From: an uncultured Butyricicoccus sp.
GTDB taxonomy: Bacteria > Bacillota > Clostridia > Oscillospirales > Butyricicoccaceae
NCBI GenBank assembly: GCA_959018045.1
Contig: CAUEJN010000006.1
Coordinates: forward strand, 1 to 36,347
DNA length: 36,347 bases
Direction: 5' to 3'
Shown in pieces: positions 13,221-19,869 of the stretch. Under the pieces are notes generated by a model. That model did no database searches. It was given only the letters and a program-made list of their open reading frames with translations, and was not told the DNA's origin. The stretch's first letter is position 1; the number at the start of each line of letters is the position of its first letter. The translations under genes and the position numbers were made by a program.

Positions 13221-13297
13221 ACCTCCACTTGTTGGGGTGTTTGGGCGGGACGTTGTACATCTTTCCACGGAAGACAGCGTCCTGCTTTTATTTTTTG
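13221..13297 (+). ncRNA. Candidate small RNA 1, convergent with RHH gene 1
   Basis: The expected transcript from the 13186-13214 promoter is about 75 nt. It ends in GCGGGACG/CGTCCTGC (13245-13252 with 13278-13285, one G-U pair) followed by TTTTATTTTTT. Inside the loop, TCTT-T-CC/GGAAGA makes a second helix with one bulge. Its 3' end overlaps the last codons and stop of the RHH gene at 13288-13464, so it would be antisense to that message's 3' end and to the leader of the 12947-13168 gene. Transcription is predicted only. Confidence 0.42.
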
Positions 13298-13464
13298 CCG
13301 ATTTCTTCATCGAGCTTCCGCCGAAACCAGTCTATGCGGGATTCGCCTTGCTCTTGGAGTTTGCGGTCTAACGCTTCGGCCTTGTCTTTTTCTACGAGAA
13401 AGACAAGCTGCTTTTTGGTTTTACGGAGTTCTCTGAAGTATTCGGCGCGGCTTTTCTCAGCCAA
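13288..13464 (-). CDS. Ribbon-helix-helix (Arc/CopG-like) protein 1, 58 aa (TTG start)
   Basis: AAAGGAGG seven bases before a TTG opens a 58-codon frame. After a basic N-terminus, KQLVFLVEKDKAEALDRKL gives the beta strand and first helix, and SRIDWFRRKLDEEI the second helix, the standard RHH repressor layout. Its promoter, 30 bases upstream, is consensus-perfect and bracketed by an 11-bp inverted repeat, the expected operator of a self-repressing RHH dimer. RHH proteins act as plasmid copy-control repressors, antitoxins or phage regulators. No toxin partner is evident next to it. Confidence 0.75.
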   Translation of the reverse strand: MAEKSRAEYFRELRKTKKQLVFLVEKDKAEALDRKLQEQGESRIDWFRRKLDEEIGKK

Positions 13465-13477
13465 GGTTTCACCTCCT

Positions 13478-13520
13478 TTGTTGCTAACTACATTATATCA
13501 GTTGTTAGCAACAATGTCAA
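13478..13520 (-). promoter_or_regulatory. Promoter and operator of RHH gene 1
   Basis: Leftward TTGACA (13520-13515), 17 bases, TATAAT (13497-13492) matches consensus at all twelve positions. TTGTTGCTAAC (13478-13488) and GTTAGCAACAA (13504-13514) are perfect 11-bp inverted arms, 15 bp apart, enclosing the -10 box and abutting the -35 box. A bound dimer pair would block RNA polymerase. The left arm also covers the gene's SD region. Confidence 0.85.
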
Positions 13521-13542
13521 GGAGAATTGAAGAGAATCCTCC

Positions 13543-13571
13543 TTGAATCACCCCGGAGGATATGATAGAAT
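13543..13571 (+). promoter_or_regulatory. Second rightward promoter facing RHH gene 2
   Basis: TTGAAT, 17 bases, TAGAAT, weaker than the promoter at 13186 but with ideal spacing. It diverges from the RHH gene 1 promoter and leads only to a short terminator-ended segment without ORF. Confidence 0.45.
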
Positions 13572-13577
13572 AGATTT

Positions 13578-13654
13578 ATCAAATCCTTTGGGGTTTGGTG
13601 TTTTAGGAGCAGTCCAGAACTTTGCTAGGGTTGAGGGCTGCTTCTTTTTATTTT
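13578..13654 (+). ncRNA. Candidate small RNA 2, convergent with RHH gene 2
   Basis: Expected transcript of about 75 nt ending in an 11-bp stem (13605-13615 with 13635-13645, two G-U pairs, 19-base loop) followed by TTTTTATTTT. The terminator overlaps the stop codon of the RHH gene at 13648. This repeats the arrangement of candidate RNA 1: promoter, about 75 nt, terminator overlapping a leftward RHH stop codon. Both contain a GGGGT-rich 5' part. Existence is inferred from signals only. Confidence 0.38.
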
Positions 13655-13827
13655 GCCAGTTGTTCCGAGACAAGTTGGATGCCTTTCCGTATGACATCGC
13701 TTCGGTTGGTTTGCAGCTTTTCTGCGCAATCATCCAAGTCGCGGAGCGTCTTTTGATCAACACGGATTTGCAGGAGCTTGTCTTTTCGGCCATCCTCGCC
13801 AACTGGTCTTCCTGTGCGAGGAGTCAA
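13648..13827 (-). CDS. Ribbon-helix-helix (CopG-like) protein 2, 59 aa (TTG start)
   Basis: KLLQIRVDQKTLRDLDDCAE is a clear RHH strand plus first helix, and NRSDVIRKGIQLVSEQLAK the second. An N-terminal TPRTGRPVG tail is typical of phage and plasmid members. I prefer the TTG start (six bases after GAGGTG) to the ATG two codons upstream, which sits directly on the SD. Its promoter lies in a 40-bp palindrome at 13840-13879, presumably its own operator. It is not a recent duplicate of RHH 1: the two sequences and operators differ. Confidence 0.75.
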   Translation of the reverse strand: MTPRTGRPVGEDGRKDKLLQIRVDQKTLRDLDDCAEKLQTNRSDVIRKGIQLVSEQLAK

Positions 13828-13839
13828 GTTCATCACCTC

Positions 13840-13882
13840 ACTTTTGTAATTACATTATATATTATGTCATTACAAAAGTCAA
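13840..13882 (-). promoter_or_regulatory. Promoter inside a 40-bp palindrome, RHH gene 2
   Basis: Leftward TTGACT (13882-13877), 17 bases, TATAAT (13859-13854). Positions 13840-13879 form an inverted repeat with 20-bp arms and two mismatches; the outer 11 bases, ACTTTTGTAAT, are perfect. Both promoter boxes lie in it, as expected for tight autorepression by an RHH protein. Confidence 0.82.
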
Positions 13883-13975
13883 GGTAAAAATGGAAAATAG
13901 GGGGGCACGATTGGTGACACCCTGTGAGGCAAGGTACCTCGCGTTTAGAGAGGTCGTGACAATTACTGAAAGCGA

Positions 13976-14004
13976 TTGTATGCGCGGGCGAAAGATGATA
14001 CAAT
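13976..14004 (+). promoter_or_regulatory. Promoter of the Uma2 nuclease gene
   Basis: TTGTAT, 17 bases, TACAAT, followed after six bases by AAAGGAGG and the ATG. The leader is very short. Between 13887 and 13975 I see no gene, only short dyads such as AGGTACCT. Confidence 0.6.
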
Positions 14005-14025
14005 AAAAGCAAAGGAGGGATGGAT

Positions 14026-14601
14026 ATGCCGTTACCCAAGAAGGAAGCCCTGTACACCTATGCGGACTACGCCGCATGGGAGACCGAGGACAAATATGAA
14101 CTGTTTGATGGCGTGCCGGTGATGCAGGCACGACCGAATATTGCGCACCAGCGCGTGGAATCTCATCTGCTGCATCAGCTGATTGGTTTTTTGGACGGAA
14201 AACCATGCGAAGCATTTGCTGAGATTGAAGTGTTATTGCCAGACCATGCAGCGCAGGACGCGGATGATGTACGCAATTTGTTTGTGCCGGATATTACGGT
14301 GATTTGTGAGCCGGACAAGCTGACCAAGCAATATTGCCTGGGTGCACCGACGATCATTATGGAGATCCTTTCGCCCTCCACGGCGAAGGCAGACCGTTTT
14401 ATCAAACTGGGGAAGTACCAGAAGGCGGGCGTGCCGGAATACTGGATCGTATCGCCCGAGGAGCGGACGATCACGGTTTTTGTGCTGCGCGGCGATTTGT
14501 ACGAGACGCGGGCGGTATACAACGAGACCGACAAAGAGGCCGAAGTATTCTCGCTTCCTGGCTGCAAGCTGGATCTGACCAGCGTGTTCTCACAGGAATA
14601 A
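14026..14601 (+). CDS. Uma2-family (PD-(D/E)XK) endonuclease, 191 aa
   Basis: The Uma2 (DUF820) fold is recognisable from YADYAAWETEDKYELFDGVP at the N-terminus, FVPDITVI (metal-binding Asp) near residue 88, and IIMEILSPSTAKADRFIKLG with the E-x-L then Lys of the restriction-endonuclease core. GVPEYWIVSPEERTI closes the fold. The length is typical. The ATG is set by AAAGGAGG seven bases upstream. It has its own promoter and a strong terminator, so it is an independent unit between the lysogeny cluster and the late operon. Uma2 proteins are numerous in many bacteria and poorly understood; nuclease activity is inferred from the fold. Confidence 0.9.
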   Translation: MPLPKKEALYTYADYAAWETEDKYELFDGVPVMQARPNIAHQRVESHLLHQLIGFLDGKPCEAFAEIEVLLPDHAAQDADDVRNLFVPDITVICEPDKLTKQYCLGAPTIIMEILSPSTAKADRFIKLGKYQKAGVPEYWIVSPEERTITVFVLRGDLYETRAVYNETDKEAEVFSLPGCKLDLTSVFSQE

Positions 14602-14605
14602 AGCG

Positions 14606-14635
14606 AAAGAGCAGACAAGAAAGTCTGCTCTTTTT
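14606..14635 (+). terminator. Terminator of the Uma2 gene
   Basis: AAAGAGCAGAC/GTCTGCTCTTT (11 bp, loop AAGAAA) ending in five T; begins five bases after the stop codon. Confidence 0.88.
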
Positions 14636-14682
14636 GTGTTTATGACTGTTTATAACTTAAAAATGTTTCAAACCGTGTATAT

Positions 14683-14713
14683 AGACAGGGATTTTATCCC
14701 TGTCTTTTTTTTT
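14683..14713 (+). terminator. Second terminator insulating the late operon
   Basis: AGACAGGGAT/ATCCCTGTCT (10 bp, loop TTT) followed by a nine-T run. With the terminator at 14606 it forms a tandem barrier just before terS, so the late operon must start from a promoter between 14714 and 14793 or be reached by antitermination. Confidence 0.9.
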
Positions 14714-14729
14714 ATGCCCAAAATCAAAC

Positions 14730-14762
14730 TTGTCCGTTTTGTCCGTTTTGTCCGTTTATACT
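14730..14762 (+). promoter_or_regulatory. Three tandem TTGTCCGTT boxes and TATACT: late promoter or packaging site
   Basis: TTGTCCGTT is repeated exactly three times head to tail (14730-14756), followed at once by TATACT (14757-14762). None of the boxes is 17 bases from TATACT (gaps 21, 12 and 3), so this is not an ordinary sigmaA promoter. Repeated boxes on nearly one helical turn suit an activator, such as the DUF1492-like protein, or TerS binding at a pac site, which often lies near terS. A fourth copy forms the -35 of the leftward promoter at 5064-5092. Confidence 0.55.
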
Positions 14763-14792
14763 TGCTGGCAAGCAGGACGGAAAGGAGACGGC

Positions 14793-15296
14793 ATGATGGG
14801 CAGTAAATATGACCCTGAAATCAAAGAACGGGTGCTTGCACTGTATGCGAGCGGGATCAGTGCGCTCAAGGCGGCAAAGCAGGTCGGTGTGCCGTACTCC
14901 ACGGCGCTTGATTGGATTCATACCGCACAGGAGGATGACGAGGATTTCGTTGCTGCTCGCCGCGAGGCAAAGCGCCGCGCCATCAATACGGCGTGGAACA
15001 GCGTCCAGACCGGCATCAACGCGATTAACCGACAGGTCAAGGCGGCGAACCGTTCTCGTGCTGAGATCGACAAGGTAATCACTAAGGTGCTCAAGCGTGG
15101 TGACCTGGAGGAATCCGACCGCGAACTGCTGATGCACATTATCAAAGACTATGCAGATGTGGGTATTCGCGATTTGACCAGCGCTACGAAGGCGATGTTT
15201 GAGATGCAGGATGCACTGGAATCTCGCCTGACGGGTGCGGATAGCGGGCAGATGGTCATGATTGAGTTTGGAGATGCGGAGGATTACGCCAAATGA
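14793..15296 (+). CDS. terS: Terminase small subunit, 167 aa
   Basis: An N-terminal helix-turn-helix (DPEIKERVLALYASGISALK, then AAKQVGVPYSTALDWI) is followed by a helical oligomerisation region with Arg-rich AARREAKRRA and a C-terminal segment overlapping terL. It recognises phage DNA and hands it to TerL. The gene lies directly before terL and overlaps it by four bases. AAAGGAG precedes two adjacent ATG codons (14793, 14796); I chose the first, though the second has slightly better spacing. Confidence 0.88.
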   Translation: MMGSKYDPEIKERVLALYASGISALKAAKQVGVPYSTALDWIHTAQEDDEDFVAARREAKRRAINTAWNSVQTGINAINRQVKAANRSRAEIDKVITKVLKRGDLEESDRELLMHIIKDYADVGIRDLTSATKAMFEMQDALESRLTGADSGQMVMIEFGDAEDYAK

Positions 15297-16672
15297 AGAA
15301 AAGCGTTCGGTTCGTGCGCCCGTATCCCAAGCAGCAGGCTTTCTTGCGTGCTAAGACGGCGCGTATCGCTTATGGCGGAGCGCGCGGCGGCGGTAAAAGC
15401 GAGATTGCCCGCATGAAGGCAATCCTGCTGTGCCTCAAGTATCCGGGGATTCAGGTGCTTTTCATGCGACGGACGTATCCGGAGCTGAAAGAAAATCATC
15501 TGCTCCCGGCGCGGAAGATTCTGAACGGCATTGCAAAGTATTCCAGCATGGACAAAGCGTTTGAGTTTCCGAATGGCAGCCGCTTGAAGTTTGGCTACTG
15601 CCGCAATGACAGTGACCTTTTGCAGTATCAGGGGCAGGCGTATGACGTGATTTTCCTTGAGGAATGCACGCAGTTCCCGGAGAACGTGTACACGACCATG
15701 ACCGAGTCCAACCGTACCAGCCCGCTGATTCAGGTGCCGTTCAAACCCCGTATGTACTTCACCTGCAACCCGGGCGGTGTGGGTCATGCCTGGTTCAAAC
15801 GCCTGTTTATCGATCGGGAATACCGCAATCAGGAGCACCCAGACGATTACACGATGATTCAGGCGACGGTTTACGACAACGCATACCTGCTGAAACACTC
15901 GCCGGACTATGTGCGTGCGCTGGAAAACCTGTCGGAAGACAGAAAGCGTGCGATGCTGTACGGCGATTGGAATGTATTCGAGGGGCAGTATTTCCCGGAG
16001 TTCCGGACAGGTGTACATACTTGTGCGCCCTTTACCATTCCCGATCACTGGATCAGATACCGATTCTTTGATTACGGATTCGATATGTTCGCAGCTTATT
16101 GGGCTGCGATGGATGAAACCGGAACGGCCTATGTGTACCGTGAGGTGTACGAAGGCAAGGACAAGGCAGACCAGTACGGCAATCCGGGCGAGGGGTTGAC
16201 AATCGCGCAGGCAGCCGAGCAGCTGACCCGGCTGACACCGAGGAATGAGGAAATCTTGTGTACCTTTGCGCCGCCCGATATGTGGAATCGGCAGAGAGAC
16301 ACCGGACGCAGCGCGGCGGAGATTTTCGCGGCGTATGGTGTACCGCTGTACAGGGTCAGTAATGACCGAGTGCAGGGCTGGTGGGAGCTGAAAGACTGGC
16401 TCAAGGTGAGAACTGAGACGGGAAAGCCGCGTATTGTCATCTTTGAGACCTGCGCAAACCTCATCCGCACGCTGCCGCTCTGCCAGCATGACGAGAAGAA
16501 CCCCGATGATGTTGCAAAAGACCCACACGAAGTGACGCACGCGCCCGATGCGCTGCGCTATTTCGTGTCCGGTCAGCCGCTTGCGGCGCAGGCGCCAGCC
16601 GAGCGGGAGGAAGATACACCCTTGGATTACGATGAGGAGGTCGAAGATTTCTATGATTACGACGGCGGTTAG
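15293..16672 (+). CDS. terL: Terminase large subunit, 459 aa
   Basis: The packaging motor ATPase and nuclease. Walker A GGARGGGKS is at residues 28-36 and Walker B VIFLEE at about 119-124, followed by the coupling motif FTCNPGG near residue 161. The RNase H-like nuclease domain starts about residue 258 (FFDYGFD, first Asp), with further acidic residues at FAPPDMW and the terminal HAPDALRYFVSG near residue 417. The size is normal for the family. The packaging mode (cos or pac) cannot be settled from this sequence. Confidence 0.97.
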   Translation: MKKSVRFVRPYPKQQAFLRAKTARIAYGGARGGGKSEIARMKAILLCLKYPGIQVLFMRRTYPELKENHLLPARKILNGIAKYSSMDKAFEFPNGSRLKFGYCRNDSDLLQYQGQAYDVIFLEECTQFPENVYTTMTESNRTSPLIQVPFKPRMYFTCNPGGVGHAWFKRLFIDREYRNQEHPDDYTMIQATVYDNAYLLKHSPDYVRALENLSEDRKRAMLYGDWNVFEGQYFPEFRTGVHTCAPFTIPDHWIRYRFFDYGFDMFAAYWAAMDETGTAYVYREVYEGKDKADQYGNPGEGLTIAQAAEQLTRLTPRNEEILCTFAPPDMWNRQRDTGRSAAEIFAAYGVPLYRVSNDRVQGWWELKDWLKVRTETGKPRIVIFETCANLIRTLPLCQHDEKNPDDVAKDPHEVTHAPDALRYFVSGQPLAAQAPAEREEDTPLDYDEEVEDFYDYDGG

Positions 16673-17000
16673 TGTTCTGGCTGCTGCCTGCTGCGCAGCC
16701 CTTGCCGTGTGGAATATCGTCCAGCGCGGCAAGTTGGAACAGCAGCTTGTGAACACTTATGACGCTTTGAGCAGGAAAGAGCGTGAGTGTGATCAGCTGA
16801 AGGATAATTATGCGTCGGTCTGTAAGCGATGCGAGCGGGTTTACGTCGACTACGAAGAAGCGGCAACCGAGCTGGAAGAAGCCCGGAAAGAAGTCGAGGA
16901 GGCACGCCAGCGCACCGAGGCGGTGCAGAATGCCCTTGCAGAGGTGCAGAACATTTGGAATTATGTCGGCAACGCGGATGGGCAGCAGGAGGTTAGCTGA
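16653..17000 (+). CDS. Membrane-anchored coiled-coil protein, 115 aa
   Basis: An N-terminal transmembrane helix (residues about 3-22, rich in Ala/Cys/Val) leads into a charged coiled coil (EEAATELEEARKEVEEARQR) with a CKRC pair before it. GAGGAGG lies 12 bases before the ATG, which is inside the end of terL; the stop overlaps the portal ATG. A membrane protein between terminase and portal is unusual; it could be a minor virion or assembly factor. No family is recognised. Confidence 0.65.
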   Translation: MITTAVSVLAAACCAALAVWNIVQRGKLEQQLVNTYDALSRKERECDQLKDNYASVCKRCERVYVDYEEAATELEEARKEVEEARQRTEAVQNALAEVQNIWNYVGNADGQQEVS

Positions 17001-18697
17001 TGGATGAGCTTTTAACCGAGACCCCAAAGAGCCGCAACCCGCCTGAAAAGCGGGTCAAAGATATTCCGGCGGCCAGGGTGCAGGCTGAGTACAGCAAAGG
17101 CCAGACCTATAACACCGGCCTTGATCTGTATGAGCAGGTCAAGAAAAATGAGCGGTTTTACTTAGGCGACCAGTGGAGCGGCTTGAAGGTCAAGAGCTTT
17201 ACCCCGGTGACGCTCAACTTCCTGCGCCGCGTGCTGGCGTATTTCCAGTCCATGATCGTTTCCGATGACATTGCGGTACAGATTCTGCCCTTCCGCAAGG
17301 CAGAGAACCGCGAGCAGATCGGACAGGTATATGAGAAATCGGTCGAGCGGGTGATGGAGCGCGTAAAGCTCAAAAGTCTGCTGCGTGAAAGTCTGCGCGA
17401 TACGGCGGTTGATGGCGACAGCCTGCTCTATTTCTATTTTGACCCGGGCGAGCCGTCCGGGCAGGAATACGCACAGGGCGACATTCGCGCCGAACTTGTG
17501 ATGAATACCAATGTCATCTTCGGCAATTCATACAGCCGTCACATCCAGGATCAGCCCTACATCCTGATCGTCCGACGCAGGACGGTGCGCGAGGCGCGGC
17601 AGGAAGCAAAGGTGCGCGGCATTGCCGAATGGGATTCCATCGAAAGCGAGAGCGAAGACAGCTATGTTGGAGAGGACAAGCAGCAGGATGACAACCTGTG
17701 CACCGAGATTGTCCGCTTCTGGAAAGAACGGGCAGGGGATGGCAAAAAGCACGTCTATGTGCAGCGCGTCATTGGTAAGGTCGTGACCGAGCATGCCAAG
17801 GATACCGGCTTATCGCTGTATCCGGCGGCATGGTGGAGCTGGGTCGAGCGGCGCAACTGTTACCACGGCGTTAGCCCCTTGACCGAGGTTATCCCAACGC
17901 AGATCGCGGTCAATCAGCTTTGGACAGCAGTCACTAGATATGTCCAGTCAGCGGCGTTCCCCAAGATCGTATACAACAAAAACCTGTTCCCCAACGGCTT
18001 TGACACCAACCCGAGCAAGGCGGTCGGCGTAATGGGCGATGTACGCGAAGCGCAGACGGCTGTGATCGGCGGTGTGACGCTGCCTCCGCAGATCATCAGC
18101 ACCATTGACAGTCTGATGCAGAAAGCCATGGAAATGATGGGCATTTCGGATACCGCACTGGGCAATGTGCGTCCGGATAACAGCGCCGCGATTGTCACGT
18201 TACAGGAGGCCACAGCTGCGCCGCTGGCGCTGCAAAAGCTGGCGTTTTACCAGTTCGTCGAGGACTGTGTGCGCGTCATGGTCGACATGATGCGCACTTA
18301 TTACGGGGCGCGTGAAGTGGTCATCGAGCAGAAGATGCAAGACCCGATGACCGGCGAGACCGTGGGGCAGGAAATGCCGGTCATGCTGGATTTTGGAACG
18401 CTTGACTTGGATGTGACCGAGATCAATGTCGATGTTGGCGAGGCCAACTACTGGAGCCGCGTGATCCAGCTGACAACGGCCGACAATCTGTTCACCAAGG
18501 GGTTCTATACCAAAATGAGCGATTATCTCAAAAATCTGCCTGACGGGCTGGTGCGAAACCGCGACCAGATGGTGCAGGAGCTTGAAAAGCGCGAACGGAT
18601 GCAGGCGCAGCAGGCAATGCAGGCACAGCAGGGACAGCAGGGACAGGCACTTGCAGCGGCAGGGCCGGAACCGCCTGCACCGGGACAGATGATGTAA
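17000..18697 (+). CDS. Portal protein, 565 aa
   Basis: Forms the dodecameric ring through which DNA enters the head. The signature start of P22-type and related podovirus portals is seen near residues 45-80 (NERFYLGDQWSGLKV, then TLNFLRRVLAYFQSMI). A long central region has WWSWVERRNCYHGVSPLTEV and SAAIVTLQEATAAPLALQKL near residue 400, typical of the wing and clip. The C-terminus is a Gln/Ala-rich tail. Its position after terL and before scaffold and capsid fits. The size is usual for this group. Confidence 0.9.
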   Translation: MDELLTETPKSRNPPEKRVKDIPAARVQAEYSKGQTYNTGLDLYEQVKKNERFYLGDQWSGLKVKSFTPVTLNFLRRVLAYFQSMIVSDDIAVQILPFRKAENREQIGQVYEKSVERVMERVKLKSLLRESLRDTAVDGDSLLYFYFDPGEPSGQEYAQGDIRAELVMNTNVIFGNSYSRHIQDQPYILIVRRRTVREARQEAKVRGIAEWDSIESESEDSYVGEDKQQDDNLCTEIVRFWKERAGDGKKHVYVQRVIGKVVTEHAKDTGLSLYPAAWWSWVERRNCYHGVSPLTEVIPTQIAVNQLWTAVTRYVQSAAFPKIVYNKNLFPNGFDTNPSKAVGVMGDVREAQTAVIGGVTLPPQIISTIDSLMQKAMEMMGISDTALGNVRPDNSAAIVTLQEATAAPLALQKLAFYQFVEDCVRVMVDMMRTYYGAREVVIEQKMQDPMTGETVGQEMPVMLDFGTLDLDVTEINVDVGEANYWSRVIQLTTADNLFTKGFYTKMSDYLKNLPDGLVRNRDQMVQELEKRERMQAQQAMQAQQGQQGQALAAAGPEPPAPGQMM

Positions 18698-18739
18698 AAA
18701 CACAAGCGCTTGGGCGCGGTTTTAGGAAGGAGACCAATC

Positions 18740-19699
18740 ATGGAAATGAAAAAAATCGGTTTACAGTTCTTCGCAGAAGCTGCCGCAGAGGCGGATGGGG
18801 CGGGGGATGACGGTATGGCCGTCGATGGCTTTCTCACCGGGTTTCTGGAAGACGAAGATTCCTTCGAGGAAGGTATGGACGGCGATGCGCCGGTTACGGC
18901 AGAGCCGGAGGCCGGTACGGATTCGTCCGCCGCCCGGCAGGAAGATGAGACAGCGCCGCAGGAGAGTCAGGCCGAACCGCAGGAGAGTCAGCAGCCGCCG
19001 CAGGCTGCGCAGGAGATGGTTTCGGTCGCAATCGGCAATACGTCCATCGGTCTGCCCAAGAGCGCGGTAGACGCGCTCTCAAACGCGCTGGGCGGCAATG
19101 CTGCCGAAGTGATCCGGCGCGGTCTGGACTATGACAACAAGGGCGCACGGGAAACCGCGCTGCTCACCCGTCTGGCTGAGGTATGCGGTAAAGACCTGCC
19201 GACCTTCATGCAGGAGGCCGAGCAGCAGATGATCCAGATGCAGGTCGAACGGGAAATGCAGAACGTTCGCGCACAGCTGCCGGAAGGTACGCCGGATGAG
19301 GCAATCCGCATGATCGCGCAGAAGAATGTGGAGGTCGCCAACAACCGCAGAGCCTTCGAGCAGTACCAGCAGCGGCAGGCGCAGGCACAGCAGGCGGCCA
19401 GAGCTAGACAGCAGGCGGTCGATGATAAGATCGCGCCCTGGCGCAGATACCGCGATCAGTTTGGCGTTAAAAGTATGGACGACATCCCGAAAGAAGTGTT
19501 GGCCTATGCCGACCAGGGCATGGACCCGATTGCGGCGCACTACCGCTATGAGGCCGAGCAGGCGCAGGCACAGATGCATCAGATGCAGGCTGCAACCAAA
19601 AAGAACGAGCAGAACCGGCGGTCTGCTGTCGGCAGTATGGGGTCAAGCGGAGACGATGAAGCCGACGCATTTCTGTCCGGCCTGCTCTCGGAAGATTAA
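18740..19699 (+). CDS. Capsid scaffold-like protein, 319 aa
   Basis: An acidic, Gln/Glu-rich protein beginning MEMKKIGLQFFAEAA, a start often seen on Firmicutes phage scaffold proteins. The middle is disordered and rich in PQESQ-type repeats (residues about 60-95). The last ~170 residues are helical with a QQRQAQAQQAARARQQAV coiled coil and a short terminal acidic helix. Its place between portal and major capsid and its composition are the main evidence; sequence in such proteins is poorly conserved. AAGGAG lies before the ATG. Confidence 0.82.
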   Translation: MEMKKIGLQFFAEAAAEADGAGDDGMAVDGFLTGFLEDEDSFEEGMDGDAPVTAEPEAGTDSSAARQEDETAPQESQAEPQESQQPPQAAQEMVSVAIGNTSIGLPKSAVDALSNALGGNAAEVIRRGLDYDNKGARETALLTRLAEVCGKDLPTFMQEAEQQMIQMQVEREMQNVRAQLPEGTPDEAIRMIAQKNVEVANNRRAFEQYQQRQAQAQQAARARQQAVDDKIAPWRRYRDQFGVKSMDDIPKEVLAYADQGMDPIAAHYRYEAEQAQAQMHQMQAATKKNEQNRRSAVGSMGSSGDDEADAFLSGLLSED

Positions 19700-19705
19700 C
19701 AGGAT

Positions 19706-19843
19706 TCCAGGGGAATCCAATCCCCCTGGATACAAAAAGGTTCCTGCGAGCACTCGAAGCCTTTTTGATACCCCCGGATCATCCGCGCCGGACTGCGGCG
19801 CGGGGTCAAGGCAAAAATCACAGGCAAAGCCCGCGATTTTTGC
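19706..19843 (+). repeat. Structured repeat element, copy 2 (four hairpins)
   Basis: P1: TCCAGGGG/CCCCTGGA (19706-19713 with 19723-19730). P2: CAAAAAGG/CCTTTTTG (19733-19740 with 19760-19767). P3: CCGCGCCG/CGGCGCGG (19783-19790 with 19796-19803, loop GACTG). P4: GCAAAAATC/GATTTTTGC (19811-19819 with 19835-19843) closed by GGC-AAA-GCC. It fills the gap between the scaffold stop and the capsid SD. Compared with 11275-11410, the P1 sequence differs on both sides but still pairs, and P2 exchanges G-C for G-U. It may adjust capsid expression. Confidence 0.78.
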
Positions 19844-19869
19844 AAATAAATTAAAGGAGATGATAGAGC

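Noticed and set aside
13288..13836. RHH proteins as antitoxins of type II toxin-antitoxin pairs
   Set aside because: No adjacent, coupled toxin-sized gene (ParE/RelE/MazF-like) is seen downstream of either; autoregulated repressors fit better, though a novel partner at 12947-13168 cannot be excluded.
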